A DNA stretch of 64,000 bases, from contig NZ_CP092915.1 of NCBI RefSeq assembly GCF_022557175.1, positions 7,130,001 through 7,194,000 on the forward strand, in the 5' to 3' direction. The notes under the pieces were generated by a model that had not been told where the DNA came from, did not search any database, and saw nothing but the letters and a program-made list of their open reading frames with translations. This stretch comes from Mycolicibacterium sp. YH-1. GTDB taxonomy: Bacteria > Actinomycetota > Actinomycetes > Mycobacteriales > Mycobacteriaceae. Of the stretch, positions 17,564 through 25,954 are shown one piece after another (within the stretch, counting starts at the first letter, position 1; each line of letters opens with the position of its first letter). Both the position numbers and the translations under genes were made by a program.

Positions 17564-18355
17564 ATGCCGCCCGGCAGCGACTTCGTCGCCAATTGCTCGA
17601 TGTTGTACGTCCACAAGGCGCCGTTGGAGCGCGCGAACGCGGCAGTCTCCGACGGCTACCGCAAGGTGGAGTTCTGGTGGCCGTTCGAATCGTCGGTCCC
17701 TCCCGACGGGGAGGTCACCGAGTTCATCGACTCAGTGGAGAACTCTGGTGCGCAGGTGATCGCGATGAACTTCACTCTGGGCGGCAGCGCAGACGGTGGG
17801 CGTGGAATCCTCTCGCACCCTGGGCGTTCCGCCGAGTTCGCCGAGCACACCGAGGTCGTGGCTGGGCTCGTCAAGAGGCTCGGCATCACGCGCTGCAATG
17901 TGCCCTACGGCGTGCGCAGGGCTGGAAACACCGACGAGGCAGGCCGAGGTGTCGCCGTGGAGAACCTCGTGCTTGCCAGCAATCGCCTCCTACCGCTGCA
18001 CGCTGTCCCGATGATCGAGCCGATCAGTGGCGCGGAGGACTATCCCGTCGTCACCGCCGCGCAGGCGGTCGAGCTCATCGAGCAAGTCGACGCGGCCGCT
18101 GGCCGACGCGGCGCGCTGGGTCTGCTTGCCGACCTCTATCACCTCGCCGCCAACGGCGAGAACATCGACTCGGTGCTGCACGAGCACGTAGCACGCATCG
18201 TCCATGTGCAAGTCGCCGATTTCCCCGGCCGGCACGAGCCCGGTACTGGTCGGCTCGATATCGACCGCTACCTGAACACACTGCGCGCCTTGGGATACCG
18301 GGACGATATCGCGATGGAGTACATTCCCTCGCCCTCAGCAAGCGTGAGCCACTGA
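17564..18355 (+). CDS. hydroxypyruvate isomerase-like TIM-barrel protein (OtnI-like)
   Basis: 263 residues, AP-endonuclease-2-type TIM barrel. Family marks: ANCSMLYVHKAPLERANAA at the N-terminus, KVEFWWPF (first strand), MIEPIS, LLADLYHLA and VHVQVADFPGRHEPGTG, where the metal and catalytic residues lie, then AMEYIPS. Hydroxypyruvate isomerase relatives include OtnI, which interconverts 2-oxo- and 3-oxo-tetronate before the DUF1537 kinase acts; that kinase follows here. ATG 17564 has GAGAGGA 8 nt upstream. A 225-bp gap separates it from the kinase. Confidence 0.87.
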   Translation: MPPGSDFVANCSMLYVHKAPLERANAAVSDGYRKVEFWWPFESSVPPDGEVTEFIDSVENSGAQVIAMNFTLGGSADGGRGILSHPGRSAEFAEHTEVVAGLVKRLGITRCNVPYGVRRAGNTDEAGRGVAVENLVLASNRLLPLHAVPMIEPISGAEDYPVVTAAQAVELIEQVDAAAGRRGALGLLADLYHLAANGENIDSVLHEHVARIVHVQVADFPGRHEPGTGRLDIDRYLNTLRALGYRDDIAMEYIPSPSASVSH

Positions 18356-18580
18356 CGTGCATCCCTCGCCGCGACCCAAGTTCGCTGATGCCCCGGGCAT
18401 TCGCTGCCGAAGCCTGGTCGCCCGCCTTCTCAGAGAGATCAGCGAACTCCCCGTCGGCTGCTACGCCGTCGGCGAGTTTCACGCGCCGCACGCCGAACAA
18501 CAGAAGGCTCCACGCCGTGGCGCTGATCGACCCGACCGGAATGTCCACGACGTCATCAAACTGGACGGTGCGCACCGGCA
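18356..18580 (+). other. 225-bp gap inside an otherwise compact operon
   Basis: All other gaps of this plus-strand operon are under 40 bp. No frame here has a ribosome binding site or a recognisable family; the 75-codon frame from 18357 has atypical composition. It could be a decayed gene, an internal promoter region or simply spacer. Confidence 0.4.
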
Positions 18581-19834
18581 ATGAAGACTGTGATCCTGGA
18601 TGACGACCCCACGGGCACCCAATCCGCACAGCACGTCCGCGTCCTGCTCGATACCAGCGCTGAACTTATCGAAGCGGAGCTGCGCACCGTCGACACGCTT
18701 TTCCTGCAGACCAACTCGCGAGCGATCGACGAGTCCGCCGCAGGGACCCTGGTCCGGCGGATCCGCGATGACGTACTGCGTATCGCCGATGCAGAATGCC
18801 ATGATGTCCAGTTCGTGCTTCGCGGCGACTCCACGCTCCGCGGGCACGTCTTCGCCGAGACCGAGGTGTTCCGGGGTCCCGACACAGTCATGGTGTTCGT
18901 TCCCGCCTTCCCCGCAGGAGGGCGGACCACAGTTGACGGTGTCCATCTCGTCCGCGTCAACGGCCGCGACGTCCCGGCACACGAGACGGAGTACGCCCGT
19001 GATCCGGTGTTCGCCTTCAACACGGCGGTGTTGGCCGACTACATTGCGCAACGCTCGACAGATCCCGTTTTATCGCTCGGCCTGCCGACCGTCCGCGGCA
19101 GCCAACGTGCGTTGGTCGCAGCATTCGTCGAGGCACGCCCACGCGCCGTCATCGTGCCTGACGCGCAGACCGATGGGGATATCGCCGCCATCGCAGCCGC
19201 GACAGCTGCGGCACGGAAGCGCGGACGTAACATCGTGGTCCGCTGCGCTGCGCCATTGGCTGCAGCCCTCGGCGCGGTGAGCAGCACAGACCTCTTGCCT
19301 GTGCCCGTGCTCGAAGCCCCACAGCCCACCCTGCTGGTATGCGGTTCACATACGAGTGGGGCGACACAGCAGCTGGCAGCCGTCACAGCCCGATTCGGCG
19401 ACCCGGTGTACGTGAGCACCGAACACGCACTCATCGACCCTGCTGCAGCCGGCCGGCTGGCGGCACAGCAGGTGTTGAATCAGTTGAACAGCAGCGGACT
19501 CGGAATTCTGAGTTCGGAACGAATTCGGCGCGACGAGCACGACAGCCTCGATCACGGCAAGAAGGTCATGACGGCGCTCATCACGGCAGTTCGCACCGCA
19601 TCTCCTCACGTCGGAGTCGTGATCGCCAAGGGCGGCATCACCTCAGCCGAGGTCGCGCGACAAGGGCTGCACTCACGGTCCGGCACAGTCCTCGGGCAGA
19701 TCGCCGCCGGAGTATCCGCATGGCGTCTCGATCTAACCGAGAACCGCAGCGCGCATTACATCGTCGTACCCGGCAATGTCGGCGACGAATCTACGCTGCT
19801 GCACGCACTGAGCGCCGTGGGGTTCAATACCTAG
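18581..19834 (+). CDS. DUF1537 four-carbon acid sugar kinase family protein (OtnK/DtnK-like)
   Basis: 417 residues. The N-terminal substrate-binding domain starts with ILDDDPTGTQSA (residues 4-15) and includes VLRGDSTLRGH and FVPAFPAGGRTTVDG; the C-terminal nucleotide domain carries VCGSHTSGATQQ, IAKGGITSAEVA and VVPGNVGDESTL. This is the DUF1537 family, shown to phosphorylate D-threonate, D-erythronate, L-threonate or 3-oxo-tetronates at C4. With an OtnI-like isomerase, a PdxA2-fold dehydrogenase and GntP in the same operon, a tetronate route is likely. No OtnC class II aldolase is visible. The start lacks a strong ribosome binding site. Last gene of the plus arm, facing the GH3 gene. Confidence 0.88.
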   Translation: MKTVILDDDPTGTQSAQHVRVLLDTSAELIEAELRTVDTLFLQTNSRAIDESAAGTLVRRIRDDVLRIADAECHDVQFVLRGDSTLRGHVFAETEVFRGPDTVMVFVPAFPAGGRTTVDGVHLVRVNGRDVPAHETEYARDPVFAFNTAVLADYIAQRSTDPVLSLGLPTVRGSQRALVAAFVEARPRAVIVPDAQTDGDIAAIAAATAAARKRGRNIVVRCAAPLAAALGAVSSTDLLPVPVLEAPQPTLLVCGSHTSGATQQLAAVTARFGDPVYVSTEHALIDPAAAGRLAAQQVLNQLNSSGLGILSSERIRRDEHDSLDHGKKVMTALITAVRTASPHVGVVIAKGGITSAEVARQGLHSRSGTVLGQIAAGVSAWRLDLTENRSAHYIVVPGNVGDESTLLHALSAVGFNT

Positions 19835-19958
19835 GCAGGTCACTCTGCGTTCGTCGCCACAACCAGGTAGCAAGGCAGTCGCGCGCGGCCGGGTTCCGAT
19901 TGCGACCCGTCAGGAAGCTGCCCGGCGCCGGAGTACAGGAACGCGGGCCGGCCAAGAG

Positions 19959-22256
19959 TCAGCCTGCCGGGTCGGCGCTGTCGGTCGCCAGGAGATCGTC
20001 AACCATGTCGGGATCGACACTGACCCCGGTCGCGGCCGCGAACATGCCGACCCTGCCGATCGGGAATGAGTCGAGCATTCTCGAGAGATCCACACCCTCG
20101 GGCAGGATGGCAGCTGCCGCGTCCGCGCTCTCGCCCATCATCGCGGCGAGCGCAGCCCCCACCTTGGGTCCGGCGACCGGATCCGCGAGGACCTCGCCGA
20201 TAGTCGAGTTCCGCGACAGCGGCGGGACCACGTGATCGCCGTCGACTTCGATCACAGCGGACGTGCGAATGTCCCGACTCGACGCTGCGACGTCCACGAC
20301 ATAAGAGCCGCCTTCGACGATCCAACTCTCCACGCGGGTGTCCCAGTAGGCCAGATCCTCTCGGCGAACCGTAAGGGTGATGTCGCGACGCTCGCCGGGA
20401 TCGAGCGCGACCGACGTGAAGGCCTTGAGTTCACGCGGCGGTCGCTGGACTGCGCCGCCGGGCAGGGACGTGTAGACCTGCACGACCTCGCGGCCCGCGA
20501 CGGCGCCCGTGTTGGAGACCGCCACCCGCACCTCGATGTCTCCCGTGGCGTTCAACGCAGCCGTGGCGGCACCGTATTCGAATGTCGTGTAGGACAGACC
20601 ATGACCGAACGGGAACGCGACGTCGAGATCTCGGGCGTCGTACCAGCGGTAGCCGACGAACAGGCCCTCCCCGTAGCGGACGTGGGAGAACTCGCCGGGG
20701 AAGTCGAGGTATGCCGGGGAGTCCGACAGGCGAGTCGGGATCGTCTCGGTCAGCTTCGCCGACGGGTTGACCGCGCCGAAGAGGACGTCGGCGGTCGCTG
20801 CGCCGCCCGCCTGACCGAGCAGCCAGCCCTCGAGGATCGCCGGCACCCTCTCGGCGAACGGCAGCGCCACGACGCCGCCGTTGGACAGCACCACGACCGT
20901 GTTCGGGTTCGCGTCGATCACCGCATCGAGGACGGCTAGCTGCTCACCGGGCAGGTCGATGTCGTCGCGGTCGTACCCCTCCGATTCCGCCGCGGCGGGC
21001 AGCCCGAGGAAGACCACGGCGACGTCGGCTCGCGATGCCGCGGCGACCGCCTCATCACGTAGCCGGTCGGACTGCTCGGACGTCTCGGACAGCGAGAGTT
21101 CGAAACCTGCGGCGAATGTGACGTCGCCCGATGCGTAGGAGCGGATCACGTCGAGCGCACTGTCGAGACGGGTCGGGTTGATCAGCGACGAACCCGCACC
21201 CTGATAGCGCGGCTTGGTGGCGAAGGCGCCGATGACCGCGATGCTCGCCTCCGTGGCCAATGGGAGGACGGCGCCGTCGTTCTTCAGCAGGACGATCGAC
21301 CGGCCGGCGGCTTCCCGGGCGAGCGCGTGGTGTTCGTCGACGTTCAGGGGTCCGTTGACCAGGCCCCCCGTCTTCTGCACCTTGTGCACGAGGTCGAGCA
21401 CGCGTCCCGCCGCCACGTCCACGACTGCCTCCTCGAGGCGCCCGTTCGTGACGGCGGCGACGACCTGGGCGTCAGTGGCACCGTTTGACGTCGGCATCTC
21501 CAGGTCCATCCCGGCCGCTATCCCGGCCACCCGGTCGTTGACAGCGCCCCAGTCCGACACGACCAGGCCCTCGAACCCCCATTCGTCGCGCAGCACCTGC
21601 GTAAGCAGCCACGGGTCCTCCGAGGTGTACACCCCGTTGATGCGGTTGTAGGAGCACATGACAGTCCACGGCTGCGCGTCTTCGACGACGCGCTGGAACC
21701 CGCGCAGGTAGATCTCACGCAGCGGTCGGGGATCGACGTCAGAACTCGACCGCATGCGGTCGTTCTCCTGGTTGTTGGCCGCGTAGTGCTTGAGCGAGGC
21801 GCCCACGCCCCTGGCTTGTATGCCCCTCACCATGGCGGCGCCCAGCACGCCCGAGACGACGGGGTCCTCGGACAGGTACTCGAAATTGCGGCCGCACAGC
21901 GGTGATCGCTTGATGTTGATGCCGGGCCCCAGCAGGACCGCGACGTTCTCGATGGCGGCCTCGGTACCGAGGGCTTGGCCGATGCGCTCAACGAGTTCGA
22001 CGGCCCAGGAGCAGCCCAGGCCGACGGCCGGCGGAAAGCACGTCGCCGGAACACTGTCGCCGATGCCGAGATGGTCGCCGCCGGCGCGTTGCTTCCGCAG
22101 GCCGTGTGGTCCGTCGGTCAGCATGATCGACGGGACCCGGACGCGTTCGAGGGGTTGGGTGAGCCAGAAGCTCGCACCGCTCGTGAGCGACGCCTTCTCC
22201 TCCAACGTCAAGTCGGCAACTGTCACATCGGCCATCATGTCCTCGGTGTCATCCAC
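19959..22256 (-). CDS. glycoside hydrolase family 3 beta-glucosidase
   Basis: About 765 residues: GH3 N-terminal barrel (30-330), GH3 C-terminal domain (370-590), fibronectin type III-like domain (640-710) and a short C-terminal tail. The nucleophile is Asp235 in VVSDWGAV; the substrate-site NNQENDR and KHYAANN motifs are present. This is the bgl-type architecture that hydrolyses beta-1,4 or related glucosides. No signal peptide, so probably intracellular. GTG 22256 (MDDTEDMMADV) is preceded by GGAGGG at 13 nt; ATG 22238 or 22235 are alternatives. A GH6 cellulase lies 6 kb away. Convergent with the DUF1537 kinase. Confidence 0.93.
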   Translation of the reverse strand: MDDTEDMMADVTVADLTLEEKASLTSGASFWLTQPLERVRVPSIMLTDGPHGLRKQRAGGDHLGIGDSVPATCFPPAVGLGCSWAVELVERIGQALGTEAAIENVAVLLGPGINIKRSPLCGRNFEYLSEDPVVSGVLGAAMVRGIQARGVGASLKHYAANNQENDRMRSSSDVDPRPLREIYLRGFQRVVEDAQPWTVMCSYNRINGVYTSEDPWLLTQVLRDEWGFEGLVVSDWGAVNDRVAGIAAGMDLEMPTSNGATDAQVVAAVTNGRLEEAVVDVAAGRVLDLVHKVQKTGGLVNGPLNVDEHHALAREAAGRSIVLLKNDGAVLPLATEASIAVIGAFATKPRYQGAGSSLINPTRLDSALDVIRSYASGDVTFAAGFELSLSETSEQSDRLRDEAVAAASRADVAVVFLGLPAAAESEGYDRDDIDLPGEQLAVLDAVIDANPNTVVVLSNGGVVALPFAERVPAILEGWLLGQAGGAATADVLFGAVNPSAKLTETIPTRLSDSPAYLDFPGEFSHVRYGEGLFVGYRWYDARDLDVAFPFGHGLSYTTFEYGAATAALNATGDIEVRVAVSNTGAVAGREVVQVYTSLPGGAVQRPPRELKAFTSVALDPGERRDITLTVRREDLAYWDTRVESWIVEGGSYVVDVAASSRDIRTSAVIEVDGDHVVPPLSRNSTIGEVLADPVAGPKVGAALAAMMGESADAAAAILPEGVDLSRMLDSFPIGRVGMFAAATGVSVDPDMVDDLLATDSADPAG

Positions 22257-22631
22257 TACGCGGCGCCTTCCCTCCTTGTCGATGCTATCTACGCATCGAT
22301 GAGCGCAGGTGTCGTTCGACCCCGGCCGAACGCGGCGACGTTCACGGATGCCCGATTGGCAACCTCGATTCGGCAACGGTTTCGTAAAGGTTGTGCTTCG
22401 CAATCGGATTCAGTCGTCACAGGGGTGCGCGACGGGCTGGCGCGCCACAAAGTGCGTTCAATTGGCGTCTAATGTCACGGGAAAGACACAGGGCGGCAAC
22501 GCTTTAGCGGTTCTCGGTTACATCTAGCATTCAATTCGTCCCGTGCCTGGACGCGGGTTACATCGATGTCATACGGTCCAGAGACAAATTATCTTCGCAG
22601 TAAATAGCTCAACGCAACGAGGGAGTGAACG
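22257..22631. other. intergenic region between GH3 gene and proline-rich protein gene
   Basis: This 375-bp divergent gap must hold the promoters of both genes. Apart from the 21-bp inverted repeat at 22279-22299 I see no conserved element. The last 100 bp are less GC rich (GACAAATTATC and TAAATAGC at 22582-22610) and precede the plus-strand start. Confidence 0.4.
22279..22299 (-). promoter_or_regulatory. inverted repeat upstream of the GH3 start, candidate operator
   Basis: Perfect 7-bp arms TCGATGC and GCATCGA separated by 7 bp (tatctac). The element lies just upstream of the AAGGAGGG ribosome binding site of the GH3 gene, where a repressor or a 5'-UTR hairpin could act. No dedicated regulator is adjacent. 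Confidence 0.4.
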
Positions 22632-23144
22632 GTGACGGTCAACTTTGATCGATTCGCTATTAAGGCGATCGCTAGCGCGGGATTCTGCGTCAGCGCATTG
22701 GTGTTGAGCCCGCACGCACTGGCCACTCCGTTCACTACGGGTGGCGGCTACGTGTGCGTCGAGGCCCCGGCCGGCGCTGCCGGGCCGGCGGCCGCAGGTG
22801 CTGCGCCGTGCGCTGCTGCCGCGGTCCAGTCCGCTGGCATTGTGCCGCCCGTGCCTCTCGGGCCGCCCCCGATCGTGCCGCCTCCCCTGGTGCCGCCGAT
22901 TGTGCCGCCACCACTGGTGCCGCCGATCGTGCCGCCGCCCCTGGTTCCGCCGCTGGTGCCGCCACCGGTGGTCCCGCCCGTCGTGCCACCTGTGCCCGTC
23001 GTGCCGGTCGCAGCGGCCGCTCCTGCGCTTGCAGGCGCCCCGCTCATGGAGATGAGCGGTGCCACGGGCAAGGGTGCACCGACCGCCCCAGCGGGCTCCA
23101 ACGGGCCAGCTGCAGGTGTGCCGGCCCTGCCCGGGCCCAACTAG
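22632..23144 (+). CDS. secreted proline-rich low-complexity protein
   Basis: 170 residues. A Sec signal peptide (hydrophobic core ASAGFCVSALVLS) probably ends at ALA near residue 36. The mature part has two cysteines (YVCVEAP and APCAAA), then a run of VPPPLVPPI/VPPIVPPP units from about residue 75 to 125, then a Gly/Ala-rich tail. The DNA underneath (about 22850-23000) is an imperfect tandem array of 24-27 bp units. GTG 22632 has GAGGGAG upstream. No catalytic domain; probably a cell-envelope or extracellular structural protein. No family recognised beyond mycobacterial proline-rich exported proteins. Confidence 0.75.
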   Translation: MTVNFDRFAIKAIASAGFCVSALVLSPHALATPFTTGGGYVCVEAPAGAAGPAAAGAAPCAAAAVQSAGIVPPVPLGPPPIVPPPLVPPIVPPPLVPPIVPPPLVPPLVPPPVVPPVVPPVPVVPVAAAAPALAGAPLMEMSGATGKGAPTAPAGSNGPAAGVPALPGPN

Positions 23145-23206
23145 CCGGATAGCGCTGCCGGATAGCCTTATCCCGCAGTCGCTTTGACGGAAATCTGACT
23201 GGAGGC

Positions 23207-23270
23207 GAAGACCTTCGGGTCGAGTGGAGAAGTCCGACTTCTCCACTCACCCGGAGGTCTTCGTCGTTTT
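23207..23270 (+). terminator. long hairpin with T-tract after the proline-rich gene
   Basis: Positions 23207-23262 form a nearly uninterrupted stem of about 26 bp, from GAAGACCTTCGGGT on the left to ACCCGGAGGTCTTC on the right, with one bulged base, one wobble pair and a 4-base loop near 23235. It is followed by CGTCGTTTTC. The layout is that of an intrinsic terminator, unusually long for a mycobacterium. Confidence 0.75.
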
Positions 23271-23276
23271 CTGGGT

Positions 23277-23352
23277 CGCCGAACGTGAACAAGATGGCGA
23301 GATTTCGCCGGCGGTTTCAAGCGGTGTTTCGCCATCGTCTTCACGTTCGGCG
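23277..23352. repeat. imperfect palindromic intergenic repeat, copy 1
   Basis: A 76-bp unit with terminal arms CGCCGAACGTGAACAAGATG and its inverse (CATCGTCTTCACGTTCGGCG), the outer 13 bp being exact. The interior reads GCGAGATTTCGCCGG...GTTTCGCC. It shares both arms and the GCGAGATTTC core with copy 2. Confidence 0.7.
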
Positions 23353-23401
23353 GAGCGTACGGCGGGGCGGGCGCACGGCGGGGCAGGTTGATGCAACAAA
23401 T

Positions 23402-23464
23402 CGCCGAACGTGAAGATATGTGCGAGATTTCAGCGAAACTTCGCCATCTTGTTCACGTTCGGCG
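23402..23464. repeat. imperfect palindromic intergenic repeat, copy 2
   Basis: A 63-bp unit bounded by CGCCGAACGTGAA and TTCACGTTCGGCG, with the same GCGAGATTTC and TTCGCCATC blocks as copy 1 but a shorter centre. It ends 23 bp from the L,D-transpeptidase stop codon, so it may act as that gene's 3' structure as well. Together the two copies fill most of the 342-bp gap 23145-23486. Confidence 0.7.
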
Positions 23465-23486
23465 GGATCAGAATGCCCGTGGTGAC

Positions 23487-24296
23487 TTACTCCTGCACGA
23501 TGACAGGATCGCCGACGTTGGCCGTGTTGAAGTACCACTCCGCGGCCGCCGGGATCAGGCTGATACAGCCGTGGCTGGTGTTGTCGAATCCGATCGATGG
23601 CACCGCCCACGGGGCCGAGTGCACGAAGATGCCACGGCGTGTGATGCGCACGGCGTAGTCCACCTCCATCAGGTAGCCGTCGGAGGCGGTGGTGGGGATG
23701 CCGACGCTGCTGGAATCCATGAGCACCGACCGCTCCTTGCTCAGGACGGTGTACTTCCCCGCGGGTGTGGGGTACTCGGGCCGACCCATGCTGGCCAGCA
23801 GGACCCCCGCCTCACCGGCGTGCGGCAGGTGGTGCGGCGCCGGTAGTCCGATCGGCGACTCTGCTCCCACCCCGTCGATGGTCACGGTGAACGTGTGGTC
23901 CGAGATGTCGGCGACGCCGACAACTGCCGGGCCGGTTTGGAATGCTGTGCGCTTGCCCGCGACCGAGAGCATCACGGTGCTGTGCGACGGCCAGTAACTG
24001 TCGGGAACCCATTGCACGACATTGTTTTCGAGCCACTCGAACTTGCCGGTCATCGGCGGTGTCGACTTGAACCCAAGGTCGCGCTCGGCGGCCAGCCGGT
24101 TGGGCATGGGCTTGCTGAACGTCACGATGATGGGGGCCGCGACGCCCACGACGTCGTCAGGCGTCGGCGAGATCGACTCGACACCCAGGTTCAGCGCCTG
24201 GGTGGCCGCAGCCGTGTCTATATCCCGTATGGCACCGGGCACGGTCGTGGCGGCGACAACGACAACAGCCAGAAGTGCATGAGAAACCGCTCGCAT
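23487..24296 (-). CDS. L,D-transpeptidase, one-Ig-domain LdtMt1-like type
   Basis: 269 residues. N-terminal signal sequence (ALLAVVVVAATTVPG), a Big_10/Ig-like domain (about 38-125: VGVAAPIIVTFSKPM, NNVVQWVPDSYW), then a YkuD catalytic domain (about 135-269) with IFVHSAPWAV and the active-site motif SHGCISL (Cys244). Such enzymes make 3-3 cross-links in mycobacterial peptidoglycan in the periplasm. The size and single Ig domain resemble LdtMt1 rather than the larger LdtMt2. ATG 24296. Stands alone; the palindromic repeats follow it. Confidence 0.92.
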   Translation of the reverse strand: MRAVSHALLAVVVVAATTVPGAIRDIDTAAATQALNLGVESISPTPDDVVGVAAPIIVTFSKPMPNRLAAERDLGFKSTPPMTGKFEWLENNVVQWVPDSYWPSHSTVMLSVAGKRTAFQTGPAVVGVADISDHTFTVTIDGVGAESPIGLPAPHHLPHAGEAGVLLASMGRPEYPTPAGKYTVLSKERSVLMDSSSVGIPTTASDGYLMEVDYAVRITRRGIFVHSAPWAVPSIGFDNTSHGCISLIPAAAEWYFNTANVGDPVIVQE

Positions 24297-24461
24297 CGAT
24301 CCGAACCCCTTGAAATGACTAACGTTTCATGAGCGCCGTCATCGTATGCGGGGGCGCGGTGCCGTCCCTGCCGCACACGTCAATAGTTCGGTCAAGTGTT
24401 CGTCACGGTTGAGCCACGGGACGGCATAGCACAGCCGGCTGGGCCGACGGCGTTGTCCGCC

Positions 24462-25103
24462 CTAGCGGTCTTCGTCTCTCACGACCTGGAGCCGTCCCCG
24501 CGCGCGCCGGACCGCCCAGTACGTCACCAGCAGCGCCACAGCGAGCAGCGGATAGCCCATCGCGATCCGCGCGAAGGCCAACCAGCCTGTGGACCCTGCG
24601 CCATAGAGCCACTCCTGGACGACGAACCTTGCGGTGAACACCGCCACGAACGCGAGCGTCGCCACATCGAACGCGTGCACAGCGACCTTGTCGTCGCGCC
24701 ACGACTGCCCCACGTCCGCGCTCGTGAGCAGCTTCCAGATCACCCCCACAAGGGGCCGCCGCACCAGCACGGAGACCGCGAAGATCACGGCCATAACCAG
24801 ACTTGCCCAGATGCCCGGCAGGAAGTAGCCCTCGGCGGAACCGCTGTAGAACGCGATCAACGACGCGACGAGGACTCCGATCAGGCCGGAAACGGCTGGT
24901 TGTATCGCTTCCTTGCGAAGCACCCTCAGCAGGATGAGGCCAACGCTGGTGCCGACGGCGGCCACTATTGCGGCATCCAGCCCGGCGATCGCATCGACTA
25001 CGACAAAGGCGAAGGTGGGCACGCTGGCCAACACCAGACCGGTCACACCGCCCATGCGATCGAGCAGTGTCGGTTGCCGTTCATCGGTGGGCGCTTCGGT
25101 CAT
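24462..25103 (-). CDS. DUF3159 membrane protein
   Basis: 213 residues with five or six hydrophobic helices. MGGVTGLVLASVPTFAFVVVDAIAG at the N-terminus, FLPGIWASLVMAVIFAVSVLVRRPLVGVIWKLL in the middle and FTARFVVQEWLY towards the C-terminus are typical of the actinobacterial DUF3159 family. Function unknown. It is divergent from the MerR regulator 122 bp away, which may control it. Confidence 0.85.
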   Translation of the reverse strand: MTEAPTDERQPTLLDRMGGVTGLVLASVPTFAFVVVDAIAGLDAAIVAAVGTSVGLILLRVLRKEAIQPAVSGLIGVLVASLIAFYSGSAEGYFLPGIWASLVMAVIFAVSVLVRRPLVGVIWKLLTSADVGQSWRDDKVAVHAFDVATLAFVAVFTARFVVQEWLYGAGSTGWLAFARIAMGYPLLAVALLVTYWAVRRARGRLQVVRDEDR

Positions 25104-25225
25104 CGCTTCTTCTCGTCCCGCCGAGACACTCGGCGAGGTGGGCGCTCACTTGTGGTCATAGCGTCAATCGCACACCCGGACGCTGCGGCACAGTCAAGTC
25201 CGTCGGCATCGATCAGAATGGAGCC

Positions 25226-25954
25226 GTGGGATGGAGCACGCGTGAAGTCGCCGAACTCGCAGGCACCAGCCTGAGGGCGGTCCGGCACTACCACCAGGTC
25301 GGGCTTCTCGCCGAACCCGAACGTCGCTCCAATGGTTACAAGCAGTACGGCGTCGCCCACCTCGTCCGGCTGGTCCGGATCAAACGGCTGACCGATCTCG
25401 GGTTCTCACTCCCCCAGATCGCGGCGATGGGCACCACCGACGATCATCCGGAAGAGGCGTTGCGGGACCTCGACGCCGAACTCACCGCGACCATCGAACG
25501 GCTACAGGCGGCGCGCGCCGAACTGGGCCTCATCCTGGAGCACTCCGCGCCAACCGACTTACCGCCGGAGTTTGTCCCTCCGGACACCGTGGCCAAGATG
25601 TCCGACGCCGACCGTTCCCTGGTCGTCGTCCTGACCCGTGTTCTGGGGCCACGGGGCCTGGAGGTCTACGCCGACCTTCTGCAGAACGCCCCGGACGAGC
25701 CTTCGCTGTCCGCCTTCGACGACCTGCCGACCGATGCCGACGAATCAACCCGCCAGGACATGGCCGAAAGCCTCGCCCCCTACATTCGGGCGATCTACGT
25801 TGCGCACCCCGGCCTCCTTGAGGCCAGAGTCGACGCCCCCGGCGGACCGCGCTTCGCCGACGAGACCATCGCAGGCGCGATGGCGGAGCTGTACAACGCG
25901 GCGCAACTCGACGTCCTTCGCCGCGCAGGCGAGATCCTGCGCTCAGCCCCCTAG
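25226..25954 (+). CDS. MerR family transcriptional regulator
   Basis: About 242 residues. An N-terminal MerR winged helix (WSTREVAELAGTSLRAVRHYHQVGLL, GYKQYGVAHLVRLVRIKRLTDLGFSL) is followed by a coiled dimerisation helix (DLDAELTATIERLQAARAEL) and a long alpha-helical C-terminal region of the TipAS-like effector kind. The longer open frame upstream is overlapped by DUF3159 in antisense; GTG 25226 is the first start that gives a normal MerR N-terminus. Its last 12 bp overlap the 3' end of the S9 peptidase gene on the other strand. Confidence 0.85.
   Translation: MGWSTREVAELAGTSLRAVRHYHQVGLLAEPERRSNGYKQYGVAHLVRLVRIKRLTDLGFSLPQIAAMGTTDDHPEEALRDLDAELTATIERLQAARAELGLILEHSAPTDLPPEFVPPDTVAKMSDADRSLVVVLTRVLGPRGLEVYADLLQNAPDEPSLSAFDDLPTDADESTRQDMAESLAPYIRAIYVAHPGLLEARVDAPGGPRFADETIAGAMAELYNAAQLDVLRRAGEILRSAP

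Noticed and set aside
22850..23000. Regular short repeats that could suggest a CRISPR array
   Set aside because: They lie in frame in a proline-rich coding sequence, have no unique spacers and no cas genes nearby.
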